Shown here piece after piece: positions 43,394 to 51,561 of a stretch of 64,000 nt of DNA (position 1 is the stretch's first letter; each line of letters begins with the position of its first letter). The notes below the pieces were generated by a model. The model was given only the letters and a program-made list of their open reading frames with translations. It did not search any database and was not told the origin of the DNA. The DNA is from DATFVA01 sp963764235 (GTDB lineage: Bacteria; Bacteroidota; Ignavibacteria; Ignavibacteriales; Ignavibacteriaceae): assembly GCA_963764235.1 (NCBI GenBank), contig CAVXRO010000007.1, positions 62,001 through 126,000 of the forward strand, given 5' to 3'. A program made the position numbers and the translations under genes.

Positions 43394-44621
43394 ATCAAAC
43401 TTGATAAGACCACATGGCAGTGATGATCTGAAGATACTTCTTCTTAGTGGTAAAGAGAAAGACGAGGAATTAAAGAAAGCTGCAAAGCTGAAAAAAATTC
43501 CTGCAAGCAGTCGCGAAACCGGTGATCTGATAATGTTGGGAATAGGAGGTTTTACCCCCCTGGAAGGTTTTATGGGTTACGATGACTGGAAAGGTGTTTG
43601 TTCTGAAATGAAGATGACAAATGGCTTATTCTGGCCTATTCCAATTACTTTGTCTGTTTCAAGAGAAGTCGCCGAATCAATCAAGATTAATGAAGAAATA
43701 ACTCTAATCAGCGATGAAACAAAAGAAGTTATGGCCACTATGAAGGTCATCGAAAAGTACAAAATTGATAAACATTTTGAATGTAAAAATGTTTTTACAA
43801 CTACTGACCCTGAACACCCCGGTGTAAAAATGGTTATGGAGCAGCTGGAATGGAATATCGCCGGACCGGTTAAAGTACTGTCTGAGAGCTATTTCCCGGA
43901 AGAATTCAAAGGTATCTATCAGCGACCTGCAGAAAGCAGGAAAATCTTTGAGGAAAAAGGATGGAGAACTATTGCCGCACTACAGCTGCGTAATCCTATG
44001 CATCGTTCTCATGAATATCTTGCAAAGATTGCTATAGAAGTTTCTGACGGCCTTTATATACATCAATTGGTTGGAAAACTTAAACCGGGTGACATTGCTG
44101 CTGATGTCCGGGTAAAGTGCATAGATACACTTGTAGATAATTATTTTGTTAAGGACAGGGTTGTAGCCGGAGGATACCCTCTGGATATGCGTTACGCAGG
44201 TCCCAGGGAAGGTTTACTTCATGGTGTATTCCGTCAAAATTTCGGATGTACACATATGATAATAGGCCGTGATCATGCCGGTGTGGGAAATTACTACGGT
44301 CCATTTGATGCCCAGGAAGCTTACTTCAAGTTATGGGATGGTGCACTTGAATGTAAGATGCTACCAATTGACTGGACTTTCTGGTGTTATAAGTGCGGCG
44401 GTATGGCATCAATGAAAACCTGTCCTCACAAAAAAGAAGACAGGTTATTCCTCAGCGGTACAGCTCTAAGAAAAGCTTTATCTGAGAGTGGTGATGTCCC
44501 GGCAGAATTCAGCCGTCCTGAAGTTCTGGCTATTCTGCGTGACTACTACGCAAACCTTGAGGAAAAAGTTGAGATAAAAATGCACCAGTTCGCTACAGGC
44601 GATATGGAAAAGAAAAAATAG
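43386..44621 (+). CDS. sat: Sulfate adenylyltransferase (ATP sulfurylase)
   Basis: A 411-residue Sat, making APS and PPi from ATP and sulfate. Active-site motifs are QLRNPMHRSHEYLAK (about residues 199-213), GRDHAGVGNYYGPFDAQ (about 294-310) and FLSGTALRKAL. A cysteine set (CYKCGGMASMKTCPH, about residue 337) matches the zinc-binding site of dissimilatory ATP sulfurylases. Start ATG 43386 follows AAGGAAGG. The aprBA genes and the pyrophosphatase downstream pull the reaction forward. Confidence 0.97.
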   Translation: MSKSNLIRPHGSDDLKILLLSGKEKDEELKKAAKLKKIPASSRETGDLIMLGIGGFTPLEGFMGYDDWKGVCSEMKMTNGLFWPIPITLSVSREVAESIKINEEITLISDETKEVMATMKVIEKYKIDKHFECKNVFTTTDPEHPGVKMVMEQLEWNIAGPVKVLSESYFPEEFKGIYQRPAESRKIFEEKGWRTIAALQLRNPMHRSHEYLAKIAIEVSDGLYIHQLVGKLKPGDIAADVRVKCIDTLVDNYFVKDRVVAGGYPLDMRYAGPREGLLHGVFRQNFGCTHMIIGRDHAGVGNYYGPFDAQEAYFKLWDGALECKMLPIDWTFWCYKCGGMASMKTCPHKKEDRLFLSGTALRKALSESGDVPAEFSRPEVLAILRDYYANLEEKVEIKMHQFATGDMEKKK

Positions 44622-44680
44622 AAAAACATTTTGATAACATCAAAATAAGATCGTTAATTAATTATAAAGGAGATAAACTA

Positions 44681-45118
44681 ATGCCTAGTTATGTATTACA
44701 AGATAAATGTGACGGCTGCAAAGCCCTTGACAAAACTGCTTGTCAATACATTTGTCCAAATGACTTAATGGTGTTGGACAAAAACAAAATGCAGGCATAT
44801 AACCGAGAGCCGGAAATGTGCTGGGAATGCTACAATTGCGTCAAGATCTGTCCCACGCAGGCCATTGAAGTTCGCGGCTATGCAGACTTTGTTCCATTGG
44901 GTGCTTCAGTAACTCCAATGCGCAGCACAGACAGTATACTATGGACCGTTAAATTCAGGAATGGCAGCCTAAAGCGGTTCAAGTTCCCGATCCGTACCAT
45001 CCCTGAAGGTAAAGCACAGCCTGACGGTGGATTTGCCACTCACGATGATCTTAAGACCCCTGCATTATATACTGAGCCTGAATCGCTGGGTCTTAAAGAA
45101 GTTGTTTCATTAAACTAA
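44681..45118 (+). CDS. aprB: APS reductase beta subunit
   Basis: A 145-residue ferredoxin-type subunit. Two 4Fe-4S clusters are bound by CDGCKALDKTACQYICP and CWECYNCVKICP. The AprB-specific tail (RGYADFVPLGASVTPM, LKRFKFPIRT) wraps AprA. AAAGGAG at spacing eight precedes the ATG. It relays electrons from Qmo to the FAD of AprA, with aprA 28 bases downstream. Confidence 0.97.
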   Translation: MPSYVLQDKCDGCKALDKTACQYICPNDLMVLDKNKMQAYNREPEMCWECYNCVKICPTQAIEVRGYADFVPLGASVTPMRSTDSILWTVKFRNGSLKRFKFPIRTIPEGKAQPDGGFATHDDLKTPALYTEPESLGLKEVVSLN

Positions 45119-45146
45119 GTAAACCATTAATAAGGAGAAAAGAATA

Positions 45147-47048
45147 ATGGCTAATTTTGAAACCGTAGAAGTCACCACTGATCTTCTCATTGTTGGTGGT
45201 GGAATGGCTGCTTGTGGTGCTGCTGTAGAAGCTGCTTACTGGGCCAAGAAAAACGGATTAAAGGTAACACTTGTAGATAAAGCTGCCGTTGACCGCAGCG
45301 GTGCTGTTGCAATGGGCTTATCTGCAATAAATCAATACGTTGGACTGCGTGATGGTCAGAATACAATTAAAGATTATGTTGATTATGTACGCAATGATCT
45401 GATGGGTATCACCCGCGAAGATCTAGTTTTCAACATCGCTCGTCATGTTGATTCAACTGTTCACCTTTTTGAGAAATGGGGACTGCCGATCTGGAAAGAC
45501 GAAAAAGGTGCATATGTTCATGAAGGCAGATGGCAGCTGATGATCAACGGTGAATCTTATAAAGTTATTGTCGCTGAAGCGGCTAAAAATGCCCTTGGGA
45601 CAGAAAACATTTATGAGAGAATTTTCATAGTTGGACCGATTATGGATGGCAATCGCTGCATAGGGGCTGTAGGTTTCAGTGTCCGGGAAGAAAAATTCTA
45701 TATCTTCAAATCCAAAGCTGTCCTGGTTGCTATGGGTGGAGCAGTTCACGTATTCAAACCCCGTTCATCAGGTGAAGGACTTGGAAGAGCCTGGTATCCG
45801 CCATGGAATTCAGGTTCAAGTGCTTATTTCACTCTCAAAGCCGGTGCGGAAATGACCTGTCAGGAAGTCCGTTTTATTCCTGTCAGATTTAAAGATGCAT
45901 ATGGACCGGTAGGTGCATGGTTCCTGCTTTTTAAATCCCGTGCTACCAATGGAATGGACGAGAACTATATGGAAACCCGTAAACCGGAACTTGAAAAATG
46001 GCTCCCTTACGGCAAGGTAAAACCTGTCCCGGCCAACCTGCGTAATTGGTTAATGATGCTGGATGTTCAGGAAGGTAAAGGTCCAATCTATATGAGGACA
46101 GAAGAAGCAATCAGTAAGATTGCACAATCTGCAGGCGATGAAAAAGCAGCGAAGAAAAAATTGAAAGAACTTGAATCAGAAGCATGGGAAGATTTCCTTG
46201 ATATGACTATTTCCCAGGCCATTCTATGGGCTGCTACAAATACCGCTCCTGAAGAAAAGGCTTCTGAGATTGCAGCAGCGGAACCTTATTTCATCGGGTC
46301 TCACTCAGGGGCATCAGGTGCCTGGGTTAGCGGACCTGAAGATATTGCGCCTAAGGAATATTTCTGGGGCTATGACTGTATGTCAACAGTTGATGGTCTG
46401 TTCTGCGCCGGCGATGCTTCCGGAGCATCAAGTCATAAATTCTCTTCAGGCTCTCATGCCGAAGGTCGTATTGCCGCGAAAGCTGCAATCAGGTACATAG
46501 TAGATCATAAGGATGGGATCAACTATGATATGAAGGCAATCGAGGAAATGAAGAATGAAATTCTCAAACCACTTGATACATACGCTCAATTCAGCAAGAA
46601 GACAGTAACACAGGATGTAAATCCGGATTATATCATTCCTAAGATGTTCATGTTCAGACTTCAGAAAATTATGGATGAATATGCAGGTGGAGTTTCAACC
46701 GGTTTTACTACAAACGAAAAGTTACTCGAAAAGGGTCTTGATCTGCTAAGCTTCCTGAAAGAGGATACTGCAAAACTAGCTGCAGCTGACTTACACGACC
46801 TTATGAGATGTTGGGAGAATGTACATCGTATGTGGCAGGCCGAAGCTCACGTCCGTACATTATTATTCCGTGAAGAAACAAGATGGCCGGGATATTATTT
46901 CAGAGCAGATAAACCTTCAATGGATCACTCAAACTGGGATGTATTTGCTAACTGTAAATATGATCCTTCAGCAGATAAATGGGAAATGATTAAACGACCA
47001 ATTCTCAGGGTATTTAAAGAAGAAAAAGAACCTGAAATGGCTGTTTAA
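45147..47048 (+). CDS. aprA: APS reductase alpha subunit
   Basis: A 633-residue FAD enzyme that reduces APS to sulfite and AMP. It shows LLIVGGGMAACGAAVEAAY (FAD), DRSGAVAMGLSAINQYVG, FRLQKIMDEYAGG and WENVHRMWQAEAHVRTLLF, all strongly conserved in AprA. AAGGAGAA precedes ATG 45147. A good terminator-like hairpin follows at 47073, so sat-aprBA probably ends there. Confidence 0.98.
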   Translation: MANFETVEVTTDLLIVGGGMAACGAAVEAAYWAKKNGLKVTLVDKAAVDRSGAVAMGLSAINQYVGLRDGQNTIKDYVDYVRNDLMGITREDLVFNIARHVDSTVHLFEKWGLPIWKDEKGAYVHEGRWQLMINGESYKVIVAEAAKNALGTENIYERIFIVGPIMDGNRCIGAVGFSVREEKFYIFKSKAVLVAMGGAVHVFKPRSSGEGLGRAWYPPWNSGSSAYFTLKAGAEMTCQEVRFIPVRFKDAYGPVGAWFLLFKSRATNGMDENYMETRKPELEKWLPYGKVKPVPANLRNWLMMLDVQEGKGPIYMRTEEAISKIAQSAGDEKAAKKKLKELESEAWEDFLDMTISQAILWAATNTAPEEKASEIAAAEPYFIGSHSGASGAWVSGPEDIAPKEYFWGYDCMSTVDGLFCAGDASGASSHKFSSGSHAEGRIAAKAAIRYIVDHKDGINYDMKAIEEMKNEILKPLDTYAQFSKKTVTQDVNPDYIIPKMFMFRLQKIMDEYAGGVSTGFTTNEKLLEKGLDLLSFLKEDTAKLAAADLHDLMRCWENVHRMWQAEAHVRTLLFREETRWPGYYFRADKPSMDHSNWDVFANCKYDPSADKWEMIKRPILRVFKEEKEPEMAV

Positions 47049-47072
47049 TATTTCAATTATTTTATTAAACCA

Positions 47073-47105
47073 TTCCCTCCGGTATCCTGCCGGGGGGAAG
47101 TTTTA
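47073..47105 (+). terminator. Rho-independent terminator after aprA
   Basis: TTCCCTCCGG (47073-47082) pairs with CCGGGGGGAA (47090-47099), ten pairs with one wobble and a seven-base loop, followed by GTTTTAAA. It lies 24 bases after the aprA stop and before the hppA gene, whose own promoter would be in the remaining gap. Confidence 0.65.
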
Positions 47106-47192
47106 AATTCAAAAAGATCTTCAGCAAAATCCGGGGAGTAAGGATTTGGCTGGGATATTTCACTTAATGAATTCTCACAATGGAGATTTAAT

Positions 47193-49259
47193 ATGCCCAC
47201 CTGGATTTACCTGGTTCCTGTTTTAGGAATAGTCGCCCTTATTTTTGCTTTCATAAAAGCCAGCTGGATTAATCGTCAGGATGCCGGAACGGAAAAAATG
47301 ATCGAAATATCAGGCCATGTCCGTGAGGGTGCAATGGCCTTCCTGAAAAGAGAGTACAGTGTTCTGGTAATATTTGTTATTGTTGTTGCTATATTACTGG
47401 CTATTGCAAATTGGAATTCCCCTGATAGCAGTCCGGTAATAGCAGTTTCTTTTATACTGGGAGCACTGTGTTCGGCGCTTGCAGGCTATTTCGGGATGCG
47501 TGTTGCAACAGCAGCTAATGTAAGAACCACAAATGCTGCTAGGGAAAGTCTGAACAGAGCGCTGAAAGTTGCTTTTTCCGGTGGAACAGTTATGGGGATG
47601 TGTGTCGTAGGACTAGGGGTGCTGGGACTTGGACTGCTGCTCCCGATTTATTCGGAAATATTCCACAATCCTGATGGTTCTGTGAATTTTATAATTGTCA
47701 TCAACGTGATTACCGGGTTCTCTTTCGGAGCCTCTTCTATTGCCTTTTTTGCCAGGGTCGGTGGAGGCATATACACGAAAGCTGCAGATGTCGGTGCGGA
47801 CCTTGTGGGTAAAGTTGAAGCCGGAATACCTGAAGATGATCCCAGGAATCCTGCTACGATAGCAGATAATGTTGGTGATAATGTTGGGGATGTAGCTGGT
47901 ATGGGAGCTGACCTTTTTGAAAGTTTTGTTGGTTCGATCGTTGGGACCATGGTATTGGGTATAGTATATGAAAATATAAATCTTATTATACTGCCGCTAT
48001 TCCTTGCGGCATTGGGAATTATCTGTTCAATTATTGGAACGTTCGCTGTTCGTACTAAAGAAGGAGGTAATCCGCAGTCTGCATTGAATCTGGGAACTTT
48101 CGGAGCGGGTATACTGATGATAATTTTTACTTATCCCGTAGTTTACTATTTTATCCCTCAACCTGCTGAGCCGTTAACAGATGTAACCGGCTTACTTAAA
48201 GAGCTGACAGCTGCCAATGTATTTATGGTTACGATAATCGGTCTTTTAGCAGGAATAGCCATTGGATTAACCACTGAATATTACACTGCTGAATCGAGAA
48301 AACCTGCAAGGTATATTTCGGCACAATCACAAACAGGACCTGCTACAAATATTATAGCAGGATTAGCCCTCGGAATGAGATCAACTACATTACCAGTAAT
48401 CTATATCGCTGTTGGGATTGTATTTTCATACTATCTTGCAGGACTTTATGGTATTGCTATTGCGGCTCTTGGTATGTTGTCAACAACAGGAATTCAACTT
48501 GCAGTTGACGCATACGGACCGATAGCTGACAATGCAGGGGGACTTGCTGAAATGAGCGGTTTGCCTCCTGAGGTTAGACAGAGAACTGATAAACTTGATG
48601 CTGTAGGAAATACAACTGCGGCAATTGGGAAAGGTTTTGCTATAGGTTCTGCTGCATTGACTGCCCTTGCTCTTTTCAGTGCTTTTCAGTCTCAGGCTCA
48701 TATTTCAATGATAGATGTTACAAACCCTTACGTAATGGCAGGTGTGTTTGTAGGCGGTATACTTCCTTTTCTTTTCAGTTCAATGGCAATGAGTGCAGTT
48801 GGAACTGCTGCCTTCGACATGATTGAAGAGGTAAGACGTCAGTTCAAAGAAATTCCCGGGCTAATGGAAAACAAAGCCAAGGCTGATTATGCTAAATGTG
48901 TTGATATTGCCACAGCTGCAGCAATAAAAAAAATGATCGCTCCGGGTTTAATTGCTGTAATTACTCCAGTTATTTTCGGATTACTAAATAAGGAAGCTCT
49001 GGGAGGTTTGCTCGCTGGAGTTACAGTTGTCGGAGTGCTTATGGCAATATTCCAGTCAAATGCCGGAGGAGCGTGGGATAATGCAAAAAAGTATATTGAA
49101 GCAGGAGCATTCGGGGGCAAAGGTTCAGAGGCTCATAAAGCTGCTGTGGTAGGTGATACTGTGGGTGACCCGTTTAAGGATACCTCCGGGCCTTCATTAA
49201 ATATTTTGATTAAATTGATGGCTGTAATTTCTTTAGTTATTGCACCATTAATAGCTTAG
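47193..49259 (+). CDS. hppA: Membrane ion-translocating pyrophosphatase, probably K+-dependent
   Basis: A 688-residue membrane PPase with about 16 segments. The PPi site shows as DVGADLVGKVEAGIPEDDPR and NPATIADNVGDNVGDVAG, with a second acidic set in GDTVGDPFKDTSGPS. The stretch GNTTAAIGKG has Ala where K+-independent enzymes have Lys, which points to a K+-dependent type pumping H+ or Na+. It would remove the PPi made by Sat and conserve the energy. It lies directly downstream of aprA across a terminator. Confidence 0.95.
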   Translation: MPTWIYLVPVLGIVALIFAFIKASWINRQDAGTEKMIEISGHVREGAMAFLKREYSVLVIFVIVVAILLAIANWNSPDSSPVIAVSFILGALCSALAGYFGMRVATAANVRTTNAARESLNRALKVAFSGGTVMGMCVVGLGVLGLGLLLPIYSEIFHNPDGSVNFIIVINVITGFSFGASSIAFFARVGGGIYTKAADVGADLVGKVEAGIPEDDPRNPATIADNVGDNVGDVAGMGADLFESFVGSIVGTMVLGIVYENINLIILPLFLAALGIICSIIGTFAVRTKEGGNPQSALNLGTFGAGILMIIFTYPVVYYFIPQPAEPLTDVTGLLKELTAANVFMVTIIGLLAGIAIGLTTEYYTAESRKPARYISAQSQTGPATNIIAGLALGMRSTTLPVIYIAVGIVFSYYLAGLYGIAIAALGMLSTTGIQLAVDAYGPIADNAGGLAEMSGLPPEVRQRTDKLDAVGNTTAAIGKGFAIGSAALTALALFSAFQSQAHISMIDVTNPYVMAGVFVGGILPFLFSSMAMSAVGTAAFDMIEEVRRQFKEIPGLMENKAKADYAKCVDIATAAAIKKMIAPGLIAVITPVIFGLLNKEALGGLLAGVTVVGVLMAIFQSNAGGAWDNAKKYIEAGAFGGKGSEAHKAAVVGDTVGDPFKDTSGPSLNILIKLMAVISLVIAPLIA

Positions 49260-49267
49260 GCGTCAAA

Positions 49268-49537
49268 ATGAATGAAACTCAAAATATTCCTATTTGTCCT
49301 CATTGCGGAAAGGAATTAAAAAAATGGCTCTGTCCGCCGGAATCCTCCTGGGGCATAGAATATCAGTATGTCTGTTTTAACGATGACTGTCCCTACTTTG
49401 TTGGCGGATGGGATTGGATGAGAGAAAAATATAATCAGAATGTTTCCTACAGGTATAGGTTTAATCCCTCTAATAAAGAGTCGGGACCTCTGCCTGTCTG
49501 GTCTAAGGATGCATTAAAAAATAATATTATAGAATAG
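49268..49537 (+). CDS. Small zinc-ribbon protein
   Basis: An 89-residue protein with two Cys pairs, CPHCGKELKKWLCPP and VCFNDDCPYFVGG, similar to ogr/Delta-like zinc fingers, which suggests one Zn or Fe site. The rest is aromatic-rich (GWDWMREKYNQNVSYRYRF). It starts nine bases after the hppA stop, and a YkgJ-type protein and qmoC follow. Function unknown; a metal-binding or assembly factor is possible. Confidence 0.7.
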   Translation: MNETQNIPICPHCGKELKKWLCPPESSWGIEYQYVCFNDDCPYFVGGWDWMREKYNQNVSYRYRFNPSNKESGPLPVWSKDALKNNIIE

Positions 49538-49589
49538 CCCCCCTGATGTTTTAACAGTTTGCGGGGAGATTCAGAAGCGGGAGAACAAA

Positions 49590-50375
49590 ATGAACGAAAT
49601 AGACAGGCTGAAAGAAGCGATATTAAAAGAATATCCAAGACTCACAAAAGACAGCGAGTTTAAATTCAGCTGCTTCAGGAACATCAGCTGTTTTAATAAA
49701 TGCTGCAGTGATGTTAATATCTTTCTGACACCATACGATATCATAAGATTAAAGAAAAGGCTTGGTATTACCTCTCAGGAATTCCTTGATAAATACACCT
49801 TCCTTCCTATTGATGAGAATCAGAATCATCCGGTGTTAATGCTCAGGTTGAACCAGGACAGGGAAAAAACCTGTCAGCTGGTTGGTGAAGACGGCTGCAC
49901 CGTATATGAAGACAGGCCCTGGTCATGCAGAATGTTTCCACTGGGAGTAGCTTCACCAAAGGAAATAGATGGAACTGAAGAGGAGGATTTTTATTTTATA
50001 ATAGAAGAACCGGTCTGCAAAGGATATTTTGAAGAAAAGAAATGGACCGTTGCAGAATGGATGAAGGATCAGGGCGTTGAGAAGTATGAAGAAATGGGCA
50101 AGCTATTTAAACAGGTTTCTCTTCACAACTATTTTGAAAAAGGAAAAAAACTAACTCCACCCCAGCTTGAAATGTTTTATACGGTATGTTATAACATTGA
50201 TAAATTCAGGGAATTTGTTTTTGACAGCAGCTTTCTGGATAGATTTATGGTTCCTGAGGAGACGATTGAAAAAATAAAAAATGATGATGTGGAATTACTA
50301 AAGTTTGGATTTGAATGGTTAAAGTTCTGTCTTTTTGGAGAAAAAACAATCCAGGTTAAACAAACTGACAAATAG
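49590..50375 (+). CDS. YkgJ-family cysteine cluster protein
   Basis: A 261-residue protein of the YkgJ/CxxCxxCC family. The metal-ligand cysteines are in FSCFRNISCFNKCCSDVNI (about residues 27-45) and GCTVYEDRPWSCRMFPLG (about 98-115), probably binding zinc or an Fe-S cluster. Members are often linked to metal-centre or flagellar functions but no enzyme activity is assured. It is directly upstream of qmoC with an overlapping transcription unit. Confidence 0.85.
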   Translation: MNEIDRLKEAILKEYPRLTKDSEFKFSCFRNISCFNKCCSDVNIFLTPYDIIRLKKRLGITSQEFLDKYTFLPIDENQNHPVLMLRLNQDREKTCQLVGEDGCTVYEDRPWSCRMFPLGVASPKEIDGTEEEDFYFIIEEPVCKGYFEEKKWTVAEWMKDQGVEKYEEMGKLFKQVSLHNYFEKGKKLTPPQLEMFYTVCYNIDKFREFVFDSSFLDRFMVPEETIEKIKNDDVELLKFGFEWLKFCLFGEKTIQVKQTDK

Positions 50376-50390
50376 CCAAGGAGATTTGCC

Positions 50391-51557
50391 GTGAGTGAAA
50401 GAAATCTTATCAGCCCGGATGTGGAACTGATAAAATATCTCAAAAAAAACGGAGGAGATAGTCTGAAGAAATGCTTCCAGTGTGCGACCTGCTCTGTAGT
50501 ATGTTCTCTTTCTCCTGCAAATAAAGCCTTCCCAAGAAAAGAAATGATATCGGCCAGCTGGGGGCAGAAAGAAAGTTTGCTGGCTGATCCTGATATATGG
50601 CTATGTCACGGATGTACTGACTGCAGTACTTATTGTCCCCGTGGTGCTAAACCATCTGAACTCCTCAGTGCTATGCGCTCATATGTTGTTGAGCATTTTG
50701 CTATTCCACACTTTATGGGTCAAGCACTAAAACAACCTAAATATCTGGCATTACTTATACTCTTACCATTTCTGGTTTTATTTGGTATTCTTTATGTTAA
50801 CATAGGAGGAGACTTTTCTCAACTCAATGAAGGTGAAATTATATTTGCAAGGTTCTTTCCGCATGGTATCCTTGAAGTATTTTTTATCGGGGGTAATGTA
50901 CTGATTTTTTCCTTTGCAGGAGTGGGATTATACAGATACTGGGCATACCTTACTTCACATTCAACAGGACATATTGGGAAAGGTTTTTGGATGGTTTTGT
51001 GGGTTACCATTTTAGGAATTCTTTCTCATAAAAAATTCTCTTCCTGCGAGAGCAATTCTTCGAGATATGTAGGACATCTTTTCATTTTCTACGGATTTCT
51101 TGGTGCGATGACAACTGCGGGACTGGCACTTGGCGCGGATATATTTTATGGACTGCAAGCGCCGATACCTTTTCTGCATCCCATAAAAATACTCGGAAAT
51201 TTGAGCGGAGTATCGCTGCTTGCCGGGAGTACAATGATCATTATCAGAAGAATTAGAACAAAATCCAATATTAATTCAAACACCTATAGCGATTGGTTTC
51301 TGATATTGTTTATCTTCGGCGCGGCGGTTACAGGTCTGCTGACTGAATCACTGAGATTGACTTCTACTCCCTTAGTTGCCTATAACATATACTATGTTCA
51401 CCTGGTACTGATATTTTGCTTATTATGGTATGCTCCTTATTCCAAACTGGCACATATGTTTTATAGAACGTTAGCTCTGGTATATCTTAATTTAATCGAC
51501 AGGAAGGAAAAAGAAGCTGTTTTCAATTCCTTAAGTAGCAGTATCAAAATGAATTGA
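50391..51557 (+). CDS. qmoC: QmoC, membrane subunit of the Qmo complex
   Basis: A 388-residue protein that begins with GTG after AAGGAG. The N-terminal domain has two HdrC-like 4Fe-4S sets, CFQCATCSVVC (about residue 28) and CHGCTDCSTYCPRG (about 68). The C-terminal part has about six membrane segments of NarI type with candidate haem histidines (RYVGHLFIFYGF, YYVHLVLIF, YSKLAHMFYR). This is the menaquinol-oxidising subunit. It lies 7.3 kb from qmoB, after sat, apr and hppA, which is not the usual qmoABC order. Confidence 0.92.
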   Translation: MSERNLISPDVELIKYLKKNGGDSLKKCFQCATCSVVCSLSPANKAFPRKEMISASWGQKESLLADPDIWLCHGCTDCSTYCPRGAKPSELLSAMRSYVVEHFAIPHFMGQALKQPKYLALLILLPFLVLFGILYVNIGGDFSQLNEGEIIFARFFPHGILEVFFIGGNVLIFSFAGVGLYRYWAYLTSHSTGHIGKGFWMVLWVTILGILSHKKFSSCESNSSRYVGHLFIFYGFLGAMTTAGLALGADIFYGLQAPIPFLHPIKILGNLSGVSLLAGSTMIIIRRIRTKSNINSNTYSDWFLILFIFGAAVTGLLTESLRLTSTPLVAYNIYYVHLVLIFCLLWYAPYSKLAHMFYRTLALVYLNLIDRKEKEAVFNSLSSSIKMN

Positions 51558-51561
51558 TTGA

